A DNA stretch of 49,429 nt from Amycolatopsis sp. CA-126428 (GTDB taxonomy: Bacteria > Actinomycetota > Actinomycetes > Mycobacteriales > Pseudonocardiaceae): positions 1 to 49,429 of the forward strand of contig NZ_PPHF01000084.1 in the NCBI RefSeq assembly GCF_002904335.1, read 5' to 3'. How positions within the stretch are numbered: the stretch's first letter is position 1; each line of letters opens with the position of its first letter. Below are positions 20,762-27,947 of this stretch, piece after piece. Below the pieces are notes generated by a model. The model was not told the origin of the DNA and searched no databases. It saw only the letters and a list, made by a program, of their open reading frames with translations. A program made the position numbers and the translations under genes.

Positions 20762-23746
20762 TCAAGAGCAGATCGGCTGACGGGAGACGTCAGCCAAGTA
20801 ACGCGTCCACACGGCGTCCTTGATCTCGCTGTCCGAGCCCATCTCCGCGCAAGCCGCCTTGATCGGGTCGGCGCCTACTTCCTTGAGCTGGTCCACAACC
20901 CAAAGATCAACACTTCCGGAACCACCGGCGACAGCAAGTAGATTGTCCGAATGTTCTTCCATGTATTTGCGCGTTTGCTCAATACGAGGATAGATGGAAC
21001 GACTGAAAGCGATATTAGAATTCGAACCGGCATGCACACTGTTGAACCTGCCGACCTGGCTCGGGTTCGCAATATCCCACAATTCGACAGTCGCTCCAAT
21101 TCCATCATTGTACGCGACCGCGAGCGTGCGACCGTCGTTGCTGAACGACACTTGATCGATTCGCTCTCCGCGAGGCATGGGAACTTTGATTTCCTCAACA
21201 GGGCGGGCAGGACTACTGACGTCGAAGAGCGTCACCATGGTTGACCCGGAGGAGCTTACAGCACTGACGGCGACGAGAGTGTTGCCATCTGGCGAAAACG
21301 CCACTTTCTCAAAGGTTTCCCTTTCAGTGGGCGGCACCAGATCGGCAATTCGTTGCGGATGCGACAGGTCAGAGACATCCCAAAGGCTATCGTTATGCAA
21401 ACCGGTGGTTGCCAATATATCACCACGTGAACTGAACGCAAGGCCGTCGACACCCACAAACATTCCCATCTCTCCCCGCAGCGGCAAGGGACTGTATTGA
21501 ACTCCGTCGCCCGCTACCCGGAAAAGGATGACCGGCGAGTCCGGAAATACCCCGTGCCGATCGTTTCCGCGAGGTCCTGAAGCGATCGCGAAGAGACGAG
21601 CGTCGGCCCCGATGGCAACTCTGTCGATGGGCGCGATGGGCGGCGGAAGTGTCACACTGGAGACAACCTGGGGATGCCCGAGAAAGTCGCCTTGCCAGAT
21701 AGTGACTGTTTGGTTTTTGGTACTCAATCCCGCCAATACGCTGCCTGACGTGTCGAAGGCCAAGTCGGTCACATCAGCCACTTTTCCCGCCAGTGTTTCA
21801 CTATCGGACCCCATAGAGGGCCCTTCCCAGTACGACTTGACACCAGGAATTCCGAAGGGCCCACCTGTGGCAAGTACGCCGATACCGTACTGACGCGTTG
21901 GCGAAAATGCGATCGGCGACAACGAATCGGAACCCGTCTGGAAGCTGTACCGCAGGTCCTGGTCGAGCTGCTCTGTCAGCACAGTCCGCGCATCGGAGTC
22001 ACCGAGTCGCGCGGCCAGGATGGTCAACTGCATCGCCACGCGCGGCGCGCTCGACCTTAAAGCGTTCGCCTCGGCAAGCACGGACTGGGCGCGAGCCAGG
22101 CGGCTCTGACGATAAACAACGACAGAAGTTGTCGTTGTTGCAACGAGAAGTAGCGCTAAGATTATATTGAGTCGCCTTTGCCGGCGACGGTGTCGCGCCT
22201 CCAGCTCTCGCTGGCGGCCTTCACGCTCATTACTCGCGTCAACGAACGCAATCTCGGAATCGTTGAGGTCATGGCGGTGCGAGCTGTCGCAGAACCATTC
22301 TTGAACGGCCGCCAGGCGACTTCCCCGGTAGAGGTAGTCGGAGTCGCGGTTCTCGCCTTCCCAAAGATCGACGGCTTCGACCAGCTGCTGCCGGGCAATC
22401 AGGCGTGCGCGATCCTCGGCAACCCAGCTTCTCAGCCGCGGCCACGCGGTCAGGAGAACCTCGTGGGTGATTTCAACGGTGTCGGTCTGCTGGGTGAGCA
22501 GCCGACCATCGGCGAACACTCTCAAAACGGTGCGAGCACTCGGCGGCTCGAGTCCGGCCACCAGCTCCTCACGGAGCCTGCGGTGCCGAGTGTCCTCGGA
22601 TCCATTGGTGCTGACTTTCACCAGACGCAGCAGAAGTGTCCGGGCCGTGACCTGGTCCGCCGATCCGAGACTCAGGAAGGCTTTGTCCGCCGTCGTAGCG
22701 ACCGCATAGTGGATCCCGCCACTGGCTAGGTAACCATCGACCGTCAGCACGGACCCTCGGCGCTCGCGCCACGTCGCGCGTAGAGCGTGAGCCAACAGCG
22801 GCAGACGACCGACCTCGTACCCGCTCGCTGCATGGTCTTGGTTTACGCCGAGATCGTCAAGAAGCACGTTGATCAGCCCGGCTTCAAAGCGCAGACCGAC
22901 GTCACGAGCCGGGAAAAGTATCGCCTCACGAAGCTCGTCGATCGACATCGGGCCCACCAGGGTTTGCCGGGTTTGCAGCGCATCCCTCAGCTGGGGATAC
23001 GCAGCACATGGGCTGTAGAAGTCCGATCGAAGTCCGCACACCACGATCGCGGCCGGAGCACGCCCTTCATCAGCCGTCGCCAGTCCGGACAAGGTTTCCA
23101 CGAAACGTCGCCGTTCGTCCTCGTCGACCCCTGCGCTGAACACCTCCTCGAACTGGTCGACAATCACGACGAGCCGTCGGTGTACGTCAGCGGTGTCTTC
23201 GTCGGTGCCCACAGCGTTGCGCACCATCGAGATGCAGATCCGGGGATCGCCCGCCATGGCCGCTTTCAAAGCGATCGGTTCAAGACCACAACTCTTGACC
23301 AGATGGTCACCGAGGGCAGACATCGGGCTGTCGGTCGGCGTGAACACCACGACCGGCCAACGCCGCGATCCGGGTAGGGCACCGTCAGCCAGCTTCCGCA
23401 CCAAGCCGGCCCGCAGCAACGACGACTTGCCCGCTCCGGACGGAGCGACCACGATCAGCATCCCCCCGGCCTCTGTGTGCTCATCCAACCGGCTCACCAA
23501 CTGCGCCGTCAGCGCGTCCCGCCCGAAGAACCAGCGGGCCTGGTCGACACTGAACGCAGTGAGCCCGGGATACGGGCACTCCTCCCCTACGGCCGTCTCG
23601 GCGCGGTGAGTACGGCGAGCGGCACCGTCCTCGTAGTAGATGTGCTGCTCGATGCCGCCACTGATCACGCGAGCCTGGATCACCGAGCCGCTTACGGTCT
23701 CCGCGATCACGGTGTTGTGCGTCTCGCCGCCGTCTTGGGTCGTCAT
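20762..23746 (-). CDS. nSTAND NTPase with WD40-type repeats and N-terminal amyloid-like motif
   Basis: 994 residues. Residues ~10-37 hold SGSVIQARVISGGIEQH, close to the pseudo-palindromic V-Q-A/G...G-G-I pattern of bacterial amyloid signalling (RHIM/PP-like) motifs. The nSTAND1 ATPase follows: CPYPGLTAFSVDQARWFFGRD, Walker A VVAPSGAGKSSLLRAGL, Walker B LVVIVDQFEEVF, then the helical winged part (GRLPLLAHALRATWRERRG, VEITHEVLLTAWPRLRSWV). One membrane helix (LNIILALLLVATTTTSVVV, ~540) is followed by a C-terminal beta-propeller of about seven WD40-like blades (LAFDTSGSVLAGLS, LAFSSRGDILATTG, VAFSPDGNTLVAVS, VSFSNDGRTLAVAY). Receptor-like architecture, probably defence or signalling. GC is lower than in the neighbours. 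Confidence 0.9.
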   Translation of the reverse strand: MTTQDGGETHNTVIAETVSGSVIQARVISGGIEQHIYYEDGAARRTHRAETAVGEECPYPGLTAFSVDQARWFFGRDALTAQLVSRLDEHTEAGGMLIVVAPSGAGKSSLLRAGLVRKLADGALPGSRRWPVVVFTPTDSPMSALGDHLVKSCGLEPIALKAAMAGDPRICISMVRNAVGTDEDTADVHRRLVVIVDQFEEVFSAGVDEDERRRFVETLSGLATADEGRAPAAIVVCGLRSDFYSPCAAYPQLRDALQTRQTLVGPMSIDELREAILFPARDVGLRFEAGLINVLLDDLGVNQDHAASGYEVGRLPLLAHALRATWRERRGSVLTVDGYLASGGIHYAVATTADKAFLSLGSADQVTARTLLLRLVKVSTNGSEDTRHRRLREELVAGLEPPSARTVLRVFADGRLLTQQTDTVEITHEVLLTAWPRLRSWVAEDRARLIARQQLVEAVDLWEGENRDSDYLYRGSRLAAVQEWFCDSSHRHDLNDSEIAFVDASNEREGRQRELEARHRRRQRRLNIILALLLVATTTTSVVVYRQSRLARAQSVLAEANALRSSAPRVAMQLTILAARLGDSDARTVLTEQLDQDLRYSFQTGSDSLSPIAFSPTRQYGIGVLATGGPFGIPGVKSYWEGPSMGSDSETLAGKVADVTDLAFDTSGSVLAGLSTKNQTVTIWQGDFLGHPQVVSSVTLPPPIAPIDRVAIGADARLFAIASGPRGNDRHGVFPDSPVILFRVAGDGVQYSPLPLRGEMGMFVGVDGLAFSSRGDILATTGLHNDSLWDVSDLSHPQRIADLVPPTERETFEKVAFSPDGNTLVAVSAVSSSGSTMVTLFDVSSPARPVEEIKVPMPRGERIDQVSFSNDGRTLAVAYNDGIGATVELWDIANPSQVGRFNSVHAGSNSNIAFSRSIYPRIEQTRKYMEEHSDNLLAVAGGSGSVDLWVVDQLKEVGADPIKAACAEMGSDSEIKDAVWTRYLADVSRQPICS

Positions 23747-23847
23747 CGCAGGGCCCCAATCGCTTGTACGACTGGCCCAACGCTATCGCGCCGTCCATGG
23801 GAATGCGCCGAGCTCGCGAACTCCACGGCCGTGAACCCGCTACGCGG

Positions 23848-23922
23848 TCACTCGTCGGTGACATCCATCGCCCGCTGCACGGCGCCGGCGCCGGGTGCGC
23901 GGAAGTAGTCGAACAACGGCAT
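23848..23922 (-). pseudogene. Truncated 5' fragment of a small actinomycete gene
   Basis: From ATG 23922 the frame reads MPLFDYFRAPGAGAVQRAMD and stops at codon 25 (TGA 23848-23850). The same frame continues after the stop with GFTAVEFASS, also coding-like, up to the nSTAND start. Its opening resembles conserved actinomycete proteins of unknown function that begin MPLFDYFRAP. It appears to be a remnant whose 3' part was replaced by the nSTAND gene. Confidence 0.4.
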
Positions 23923-23971
23923 GAGGCGATTATGGCGAAGCGGCTGGTTCCGGGGCACGCGACGCGCCTGC

Positions 23972-25405
23972 TCAGCATCCGAGGTTCTCCGCCACGGGTC
24001 GCTGCGGGTCGTACGCGGCCCAGCCCGGATCTCCGCTGGCGGCGAACGCGACCCACGCGGAGTGCACGCGGGTCGCGAGGCCGTCCGGAGCGGGGCCGGG
24101 GCCGAGCAGGCCGGTGTCGCCGTGCAGCCACGGCCGGTCGGCGGTGTCGAAGACGAAGGGCAGCTCGACGGTGTGGGCGGCGCCGAGCCGTCCGTTCAGG
24201 GCCGTCGAGCGATACCCGAACGAGTAGAGGTGGGTGCGGCCACCCGAAATCCTTGCGTGGGCTCGAACCATGCGGGCCGTGCCGGCGCCGAACAGCGCCT
24301 CTCCGAGCACCGCGGAGCGCAGCTCGCCCGGTGTGGCGTCCGGCAGTGCCGCACGGTGTGCCGCGACCGTGGTCTCCGGGTCCGTGGACACCCTGGCGGC
24401 GACGGCGAGCACGTCCGCTTCCGTGGCGAACTCCAGGTTGCCCTGCGGTACGACGTAGAGGTGCCCCTCTTCGGTGTTGGTGCCGATCAGCAGGGCGACG
24501 TCGCGGGCGGGACCGTCGGTGAGACCGTCGGCGGGCTGGACCGCGAGGACCACGCTGAACGGGCTGAGCCCGGCCAGCGGGTCCATCGCGGCGCTGGTGC
24601 GCAGGTCGAGGCCGGTCAACGAGGGCAAGACCGCCAGGAGGCGCTCGTCCGGGATAGCCGCGAACGCCTCGACGGTCGGGGCGACCCCCAGCGCGGCGGC
24701 CGCGGCGGCGGTGACCCGGTGCGCCTGTTCCGGGGTGAAGGCGCCGGTGCCGCTGCCGCTCTGGATGATCGCCCGCCGGAACAGACCGCCGGCCTCCGGC
24801 GTCGCGAGGAGCGCTCCGACGAGGGTGGCACCCGCCGACTGGCCGAAGATCGTCACGGTGCCCGGGTCGCCGCCGAACGCCGCGATGGTGGCGTGCACCC
24901 AGCCGAGCGCGGCGAGCACGTCGAGCAGCCCGCGGTTGGCCGGAGCGCCTTCCAGGTCGAGGAAACCGGGGATGCCGAGGCGGTAGTTCACCGTCACGAG
25001 AACGACGCCGTCACGGGCGAACGCACTGCCGTCGTAGAGCGCCGCGCGGGTCGAGCCGGTGACGAATCCGCCGCCGTGCACGAAGACCATGACGGGTCGC
25101 CTGCCATCGTCGGCGGCGGGCGTGCGGACGTCGACGGTCAGGTACTCCTCGCCCCGGACCCAGCCCGGCCCGAAGTAGGGGGTCATGTCGAGCCTGCCGA
25201 AGTCGCGGGCCGGCTGGGGCGCGGTGGGCGAGGGCTGTGTGCCGTCGCGGACACCGGACCAGCCCGGGTGGGGCGTGGGGGCGGTGAACCGGCGAGCGCC
25301 GGTCGGTGCCGCCGCGTAGGGGATGGCGCGGTAGACCTCGCCGAAGTCGTCGCGGACGCCGCGCACGGCGCCCGCCGGGGTCTGCACGACCGGGTACTCG
25401 GTCAC
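23972..25405 (-). CDS. Type B carboxylesterase
   Basis: 477 residues from GTG 25405 (GGAAAGGAAGC upstream). Cholinesterase/COesterase family: GEVYRAIPYAAAPTGARRFTAP, EEYLTVDVRTP, oxyanion VMVFVHGGGFVTGS, nucleophile VTIFGQSAGATLVGALLATP (GxSxG), acid residue in IGTNTEEGHLY, and the His region LGAAHTVELPFVFDT. No signal peptide, so cytosolic. It hydrolyses carboxylic esters; substrate unknown. It is 27 bases downstream of the MBL-fold gene in the same direction, forming a two-gene unit divergent from the MmyB-type regulator. The open frame continues artificially to 27199 through its neighbours; only this part is real. Confidence 0.93.
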   Translation of the reverse strand: MTEYPVVQTPAGAVRGVRDDFGEVYRAIPYAAAPTGARRFTAPTPHPGWSGVRDGTQPSPTAPQPARDFGRLDMTPYFGPGWVRGEEYLTVDVRTPAADDGRRPVMVFVHGGGFVTGSTRAALYDGSAFARDGVVLVTVNYRLGIPGFLDLEGAPANRGLLDVLAALGWVHATIAAFGGDPGTVTIFGQSAGATLVGALLATPEAGGLFRRAIIQSGSGTGAFTPEQAHRVTAAAAAALGVAPTVEAFAAIPDERLLAVLPSLTGLDLRTSAAMDPLAGLSPFSVVLAVQPADGLTDGPARDVALLIGTNTEEGHLYVVPQGNLEFATEADVLAVAARVSTDPETTVAAHRAALPDATPGELRSAVLGEALFGAGTARMVRAHARISGGRTHLYSFGYRSTALNGRLGAAHTVELPFVFDTADRPWLHGDTGLLGPGPAPDGLATRVHSAWVAFAASGDPGWAAYDPQRPVAENLGC

Positions 25406-25431
25406 GGGAAACGCTTCCTTTCCGGGGGTTT

Positions 25432-26349
25432 TCAGGAGATGCGGGAGAAGGGCGCCCACTGCTTGATGGCGAACTTCGACCCGGTGCGCTCGACCTCGGC
25501 GGCGCCGTGCCCGCCGAAGTGCGCGGGGAAGACGAGCGCGTGGTTTTCGGCGGCGTGGCCGAGCAGTTTGTGCCGGGTGGCCCGGGACTCGGCCGGGTCC
25601 TCGCAGAAACAGGAGTTGGTGTCCGGTTCCAGGATCTGCAGCGGCGTGTGCACCAGGTCTCCGACGAACAGGGCCCGGTCGCCGCCGGAGTCCAGGGTGA
25701 GCACGGACGAGCCGGGGGTGTGCCCGGGAGCCGGCTCGAGCCGGAGGTTCTCGTCGATCCGGTAGGACTGCTCCCACAGGTGGGTCAGGCCGGCCTCGTG
25801 GACCGGGGTGACGCTGTCCTCGAAGACGTTCTGGTTGCCGCGCCCCAGCACGGGCTTCCGCTCGTTGGCCGGGTCCCAGAACTCGAAGTCCCGCCGCGTC
25901 ATCAGGTACGTGGCGTTCGGGAAGGTCGGCACCCAGGTGCGGCCGTCGAGGCGGGTGTTCCAGCCGACGTGGTCGATGTGCAGGTGCGTGTTGACCACGA
26001 TGTCGACGTCCTCGGGCCGGACCCCGGCGGCGGCGAGGTTGCCGAGGTAGCCGGTGTCCCGGCGGCTCCACACCTTGGCGTACGGCCGGTCCTTGTGGTT
26101 GCCGACGCCGGTGTCGACGAGGATCGTGCGCCCCTCGCTGCGCAGCAGCCAGGACTGGATCGCCGAGTGGCACTCGTCCGTCTCCGGGTTCCAGAAGTCG
26201 GGCGCCAGCCGGCCGCGATGCTCGTCCCACGAGCCGTCGGGGCTGTCCGGGAAGAACTGGCCCGGGGTCAGCTCGACCGAGCCGTAGTACTCCTTGATGC
26301 GGGTGACGGTGACATCGCCCAGGGTGATCTGCTCCGGGTGCTGGTTCAT
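25432..26349 (-). CDS. MBL-fold metallo-hydrolase
   Basis: 305 residues. Metallo-beta-lactamase fold with the metal motif VNTHLHIDHVGWN (HxHxDH, about residue 125), the later ligands APGHTPGSSVLTL and FVGDLVHTPLQI, and the final His in FPAHFGGHG. An opening ILVDTGVGNHKDRP is typical of N-acyl-homoserine-lactonase or quorum-quenching-like members, which hydrolyse lactones. Divergent from the MmyB-type regulator across a 139-base intergenic region and followed by the esterase, so the pair may open a lactone and cleave an ester. Confidence 0.93.
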   Translation of the reverse strand: MNQHPEQITLGDVTVTRIKEYYGSVELTPGQFFPDSPDGSWDEHRGRLAPDFWNPETDECHSAIQSWLLRSEGRTILVDTGVGNHKDRPYAKVWSRRDTGYLGNLAAAGVRPEDVDIVVNTHLHIDHVGWNTRLDGRTWVPTFPNATYLMTRRDFEFWDPANERKPVLGRGNQNVFEDSVTPVHEAGLTHLWEQSYRIDENLRLEPAPGHTPGSSVLTLDSGGDRALFVGDLVHTPLQILEPDTNSCFCEDPAESRATRHKLLGHAAENHALVFPAHFGGHGAAEVERTGSKFAIKQWAPFSRIS

Positions 26350-26462
26350 GGGGTCCGTCCTCGGGTTTGGGGGCAGGTGGCCGAATGAGACCGAGCCTGG
26401 ACACGGGGGCGCGCACGAACCACTCCCGGGGCGTCCTACCCCTCGCAGGGTGTGGCAGGGAT

Positions 26463-26482
26463 CGGGGCGCGCCCCGGATACT
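26463..26482 (+). promoter_or_regulatory. Palindrome and -10 element of the MmyB-type regulator
   Basis: CGGGGCGCGCCCCG (26463-26476) is a perfect 14-bp palindrome placed immediately before GATACT (26477-26482), a good -10 hexamer six bases from the ATG at 26489. The transcript is probably leaderless and the palindrome sits in the spacer, fit for autorepression. Further left CCCT-CGC-AGGG (about 26441-26451) is a second small inverted repeat that may face the divergent MBL gene. Confidence 0.5.
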
Positions 26483-26488
26483 GGGGCA

Positions 26489-27718
26489 ATGGACGGACCT
26501 GGCCCGCTCGGCGACTTCCTGCAGGCCCGGCGGGCGCGGCTGCGACCGGAGGACGTCGGTCTGCGCGACCTCGGGCCCCGCCGGCGCGTGGCCGGGCTCC
26601 GGCGCGAGGAACTGGCCCAGCTGGCGGGCGTCAGCGTCTCGTACTACACGCGGCTGGAGCAGGGGCTGTCCCGCGGGGCCTCGGCCGAGGTGCTCGACGC
26701 AATCGCCCGCGCTCTGCTGCTCGACGAGCACGAGCGAGGGCACCTCGACCGGCTCGCCGGCGCCGCCCGCCGCACTCCCCGCACGCGCCGCTCTCGGCCC
26801 GAGAAGCTCGCCGGCGAGACGCGTGACCTCCTCCGCGCGGTGGACGGCGTCCCGGCGTTGGTGCTCGGCCGGCGTACGGACGTGCTGGCGTGGAACACCC
26901 TCGGGCACGCCCTGCTGGCCGGCCACCTGGACTTCCACAGCCCGGACGACCTGGCGGGGCGGCCGAACATGAGCCGGATGCTGTTCCTGGATCCACACTG
27001 CCGGGAGCTGTACACGGACTGGAAGCGCAAGGCCCGCGCGGTGGTCGGCAACCTGCGGATCACCGTCGGCCGGCACCCGCACGACCCCCTGCTCGCGGAG
27101 CTGATCGGCGAACTGACGATGAAGAGCCCGGAGTTCGTCGCACTCTGGGGCGACCACCGCGTGGCCCCCTGCGACGCCGCGTCCTACGAACTGCACCATC
27201 CCGTCGTCGGCACGGTGACCGTGACCCAGCAGACACTGTCGATCACCCGCTCACCGGAACAGGTGCTGATCGTGTGCACCACCCCCGCCGGCTCCCCCTC
27301 CGCGGAGGCGCTCGCCCTACTCCGCCAGACGAGCGGCGACCGCTGCTTCGTGCACGATTCCGGCAGCTGTCACCGATGGGCCCGGGAACTTCGTGATAGC
27401 GCCGGGGACACCGCCTCCGTTCGAGTGGGCGAGAGAATCCGAAAATTAGCGGCATCCGCCTGCGGTCAATACTCGGCTCCATGTCGACACCCTCGCCTGG
27501 CACGCTGGAACACCAGGAACTCGGCGGGACTCACGCGACCGTCGGCGTCGGTGTCGGCGATGGCCAGGAACGCCTCGGCGAGCGCGCCGAGCCCGGCCTG
27601 CGCAGCATCGGGGTCGTCGGCCAGCGAACCGGTCGACGCGATGAACTGCTCGCGGGAGATGGCGTCGCCCCCGCCGGGGATGTGGGGCAGGTGCAGCTCA
27701 CGCCAGATGCGCAGGTAG
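26489..27718 (+). CDS. MmyB-type helix-turn-helix regulator with run-on C-terminus
   Basis: From ATG 26489 the N-terminus is an XRE HTH: FLQARRARLRPEDVGL, RRRVAGLRREELAQLAGVSVSYYTRLEQGLSRGAS. Residues ~105-275 form the MmyB-like ligand-binding domain (VPALVLGRRTDVLAWNTLGHALL, DWKRKARAVVGNLRITVGRHP, SPEFVALWGDHRV, LHHPVVGTVTVTQQTLSI). The family ends near residue 280 (EALALLRQ). Here the frame runs on for about 125 residues of Ser/Arg-rich sequence, the last part antisense to an EF-hand remnant. The natural stop has been lost, probably by a deletion or shift near 27330. The regulator may still work, as both domains are complete. Likely targets are itself and the divergent MBL/esterase pair. 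Confidence 0.85.
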   Translation: MDGPGPLGDFLQARRARLRPEDVGLRDLGPRRRVAGLRREELAQLAGVSVSYYTRLEQGLSRGASAEVLDAIARALLLDEHERGHLDRLAGAARRTPRTRRSRPEKLAGETRDLLRAVDGVPALVLGRRTDVLAWNTLGHALLAGHLDFHSPDDLAGRPNMSRMLFLDPHCRELYTDWKRKARAVVGNLRITVGRHPHDPLLAELIGELTMKSPEFVALWGDHRVAPCDAASYELHHPVVGTVTVTQQTLSITRSPEQVLIVCTTPAGSPSAEALALLRQTSGDRCFVHDSGSCHRWARELRDSAGDTASVRVGERIRKLAASACGQYSAPCRHPRLARWNTRNSAGLTRPSASVSAMARNASASAPSPACAASGSSASEPVDAMNCSREMASPPPGMWGRCSSRQMRR

Positions 27719-27840
27719 GCGTCGATGATGGTCTGCTCCTGCGGCGAGCCGGGAGCATGGCCGAGGGCTTCGGCGGCACGCCGGCCCGGTGGTCGGGTGA
27801 AGTCGGTTCGATCAAGGTGCGGCGTTCGGTGAGCTGTGCG
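27467..27840 (-). pseudogene. EF-hand calcium-binding protein, 5'-truncated
   Basis: A leftward frame without any start codon ends in TGA at 27467-27469. It encodes HLDRTDF (end of EF-hand 1), APGSPQEQTIIDAYLRIWREL, then GGGDAISREQF (end of EF-hand 2, calcium ligands degenerate). A full last EF-hand follows, AFLAIADTDADGRVSPAEF (DxDxDG). This is the calerythrin/CabB-like pattern of actinomycete four-EF-hand proteins. The N-terminal part with the first loop is missing and replaced by unrelated sequence from about 27820. It would be missed by start-based gene finding. The overlapping open frame 27531-27950 in another phase is not coding. Confidence 0.65.
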
Positions 27841-27918
27841 TGTCCAGCGGCTTCGCGCATGGACACGACCGGGGCCACGCAGGCGTCGCTCCCTCCGCCG
27901 TCGGATGCCACGGCACCC

Positions 27919-27947
27919 AGGGGCACCGCCGACTCAGCGGTGCCCCT
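27919..27947 (-). terminator. Terminator of the LamG giant gene
   Basis: Perfect 11-bp stem AGGGGCACCGC (27919-27929) / GCGGTGCCCCT (27937-27947), 7-base loop. In the leftward direction it begins inside the stop codon of the giant gene. Confidence 0.85.

Noticed and set aside
23775..23800. VGPVVQAIGA-like peptide near the nSTAND start as a second amyloid motif
   Set aside because: It lies in a broken frame after a stop, lacks the second half of the motif, and cannot be expressed as a partner protein.
25406..27199. Long leftward open frame joining the esterase to 27199 as a 1,075-residue protein
   Set aside because: The part upstream of GTG 25405 is a phase shadow of the MBL gene and the antisense of the MmyB-type gene; no domain is visible in it.
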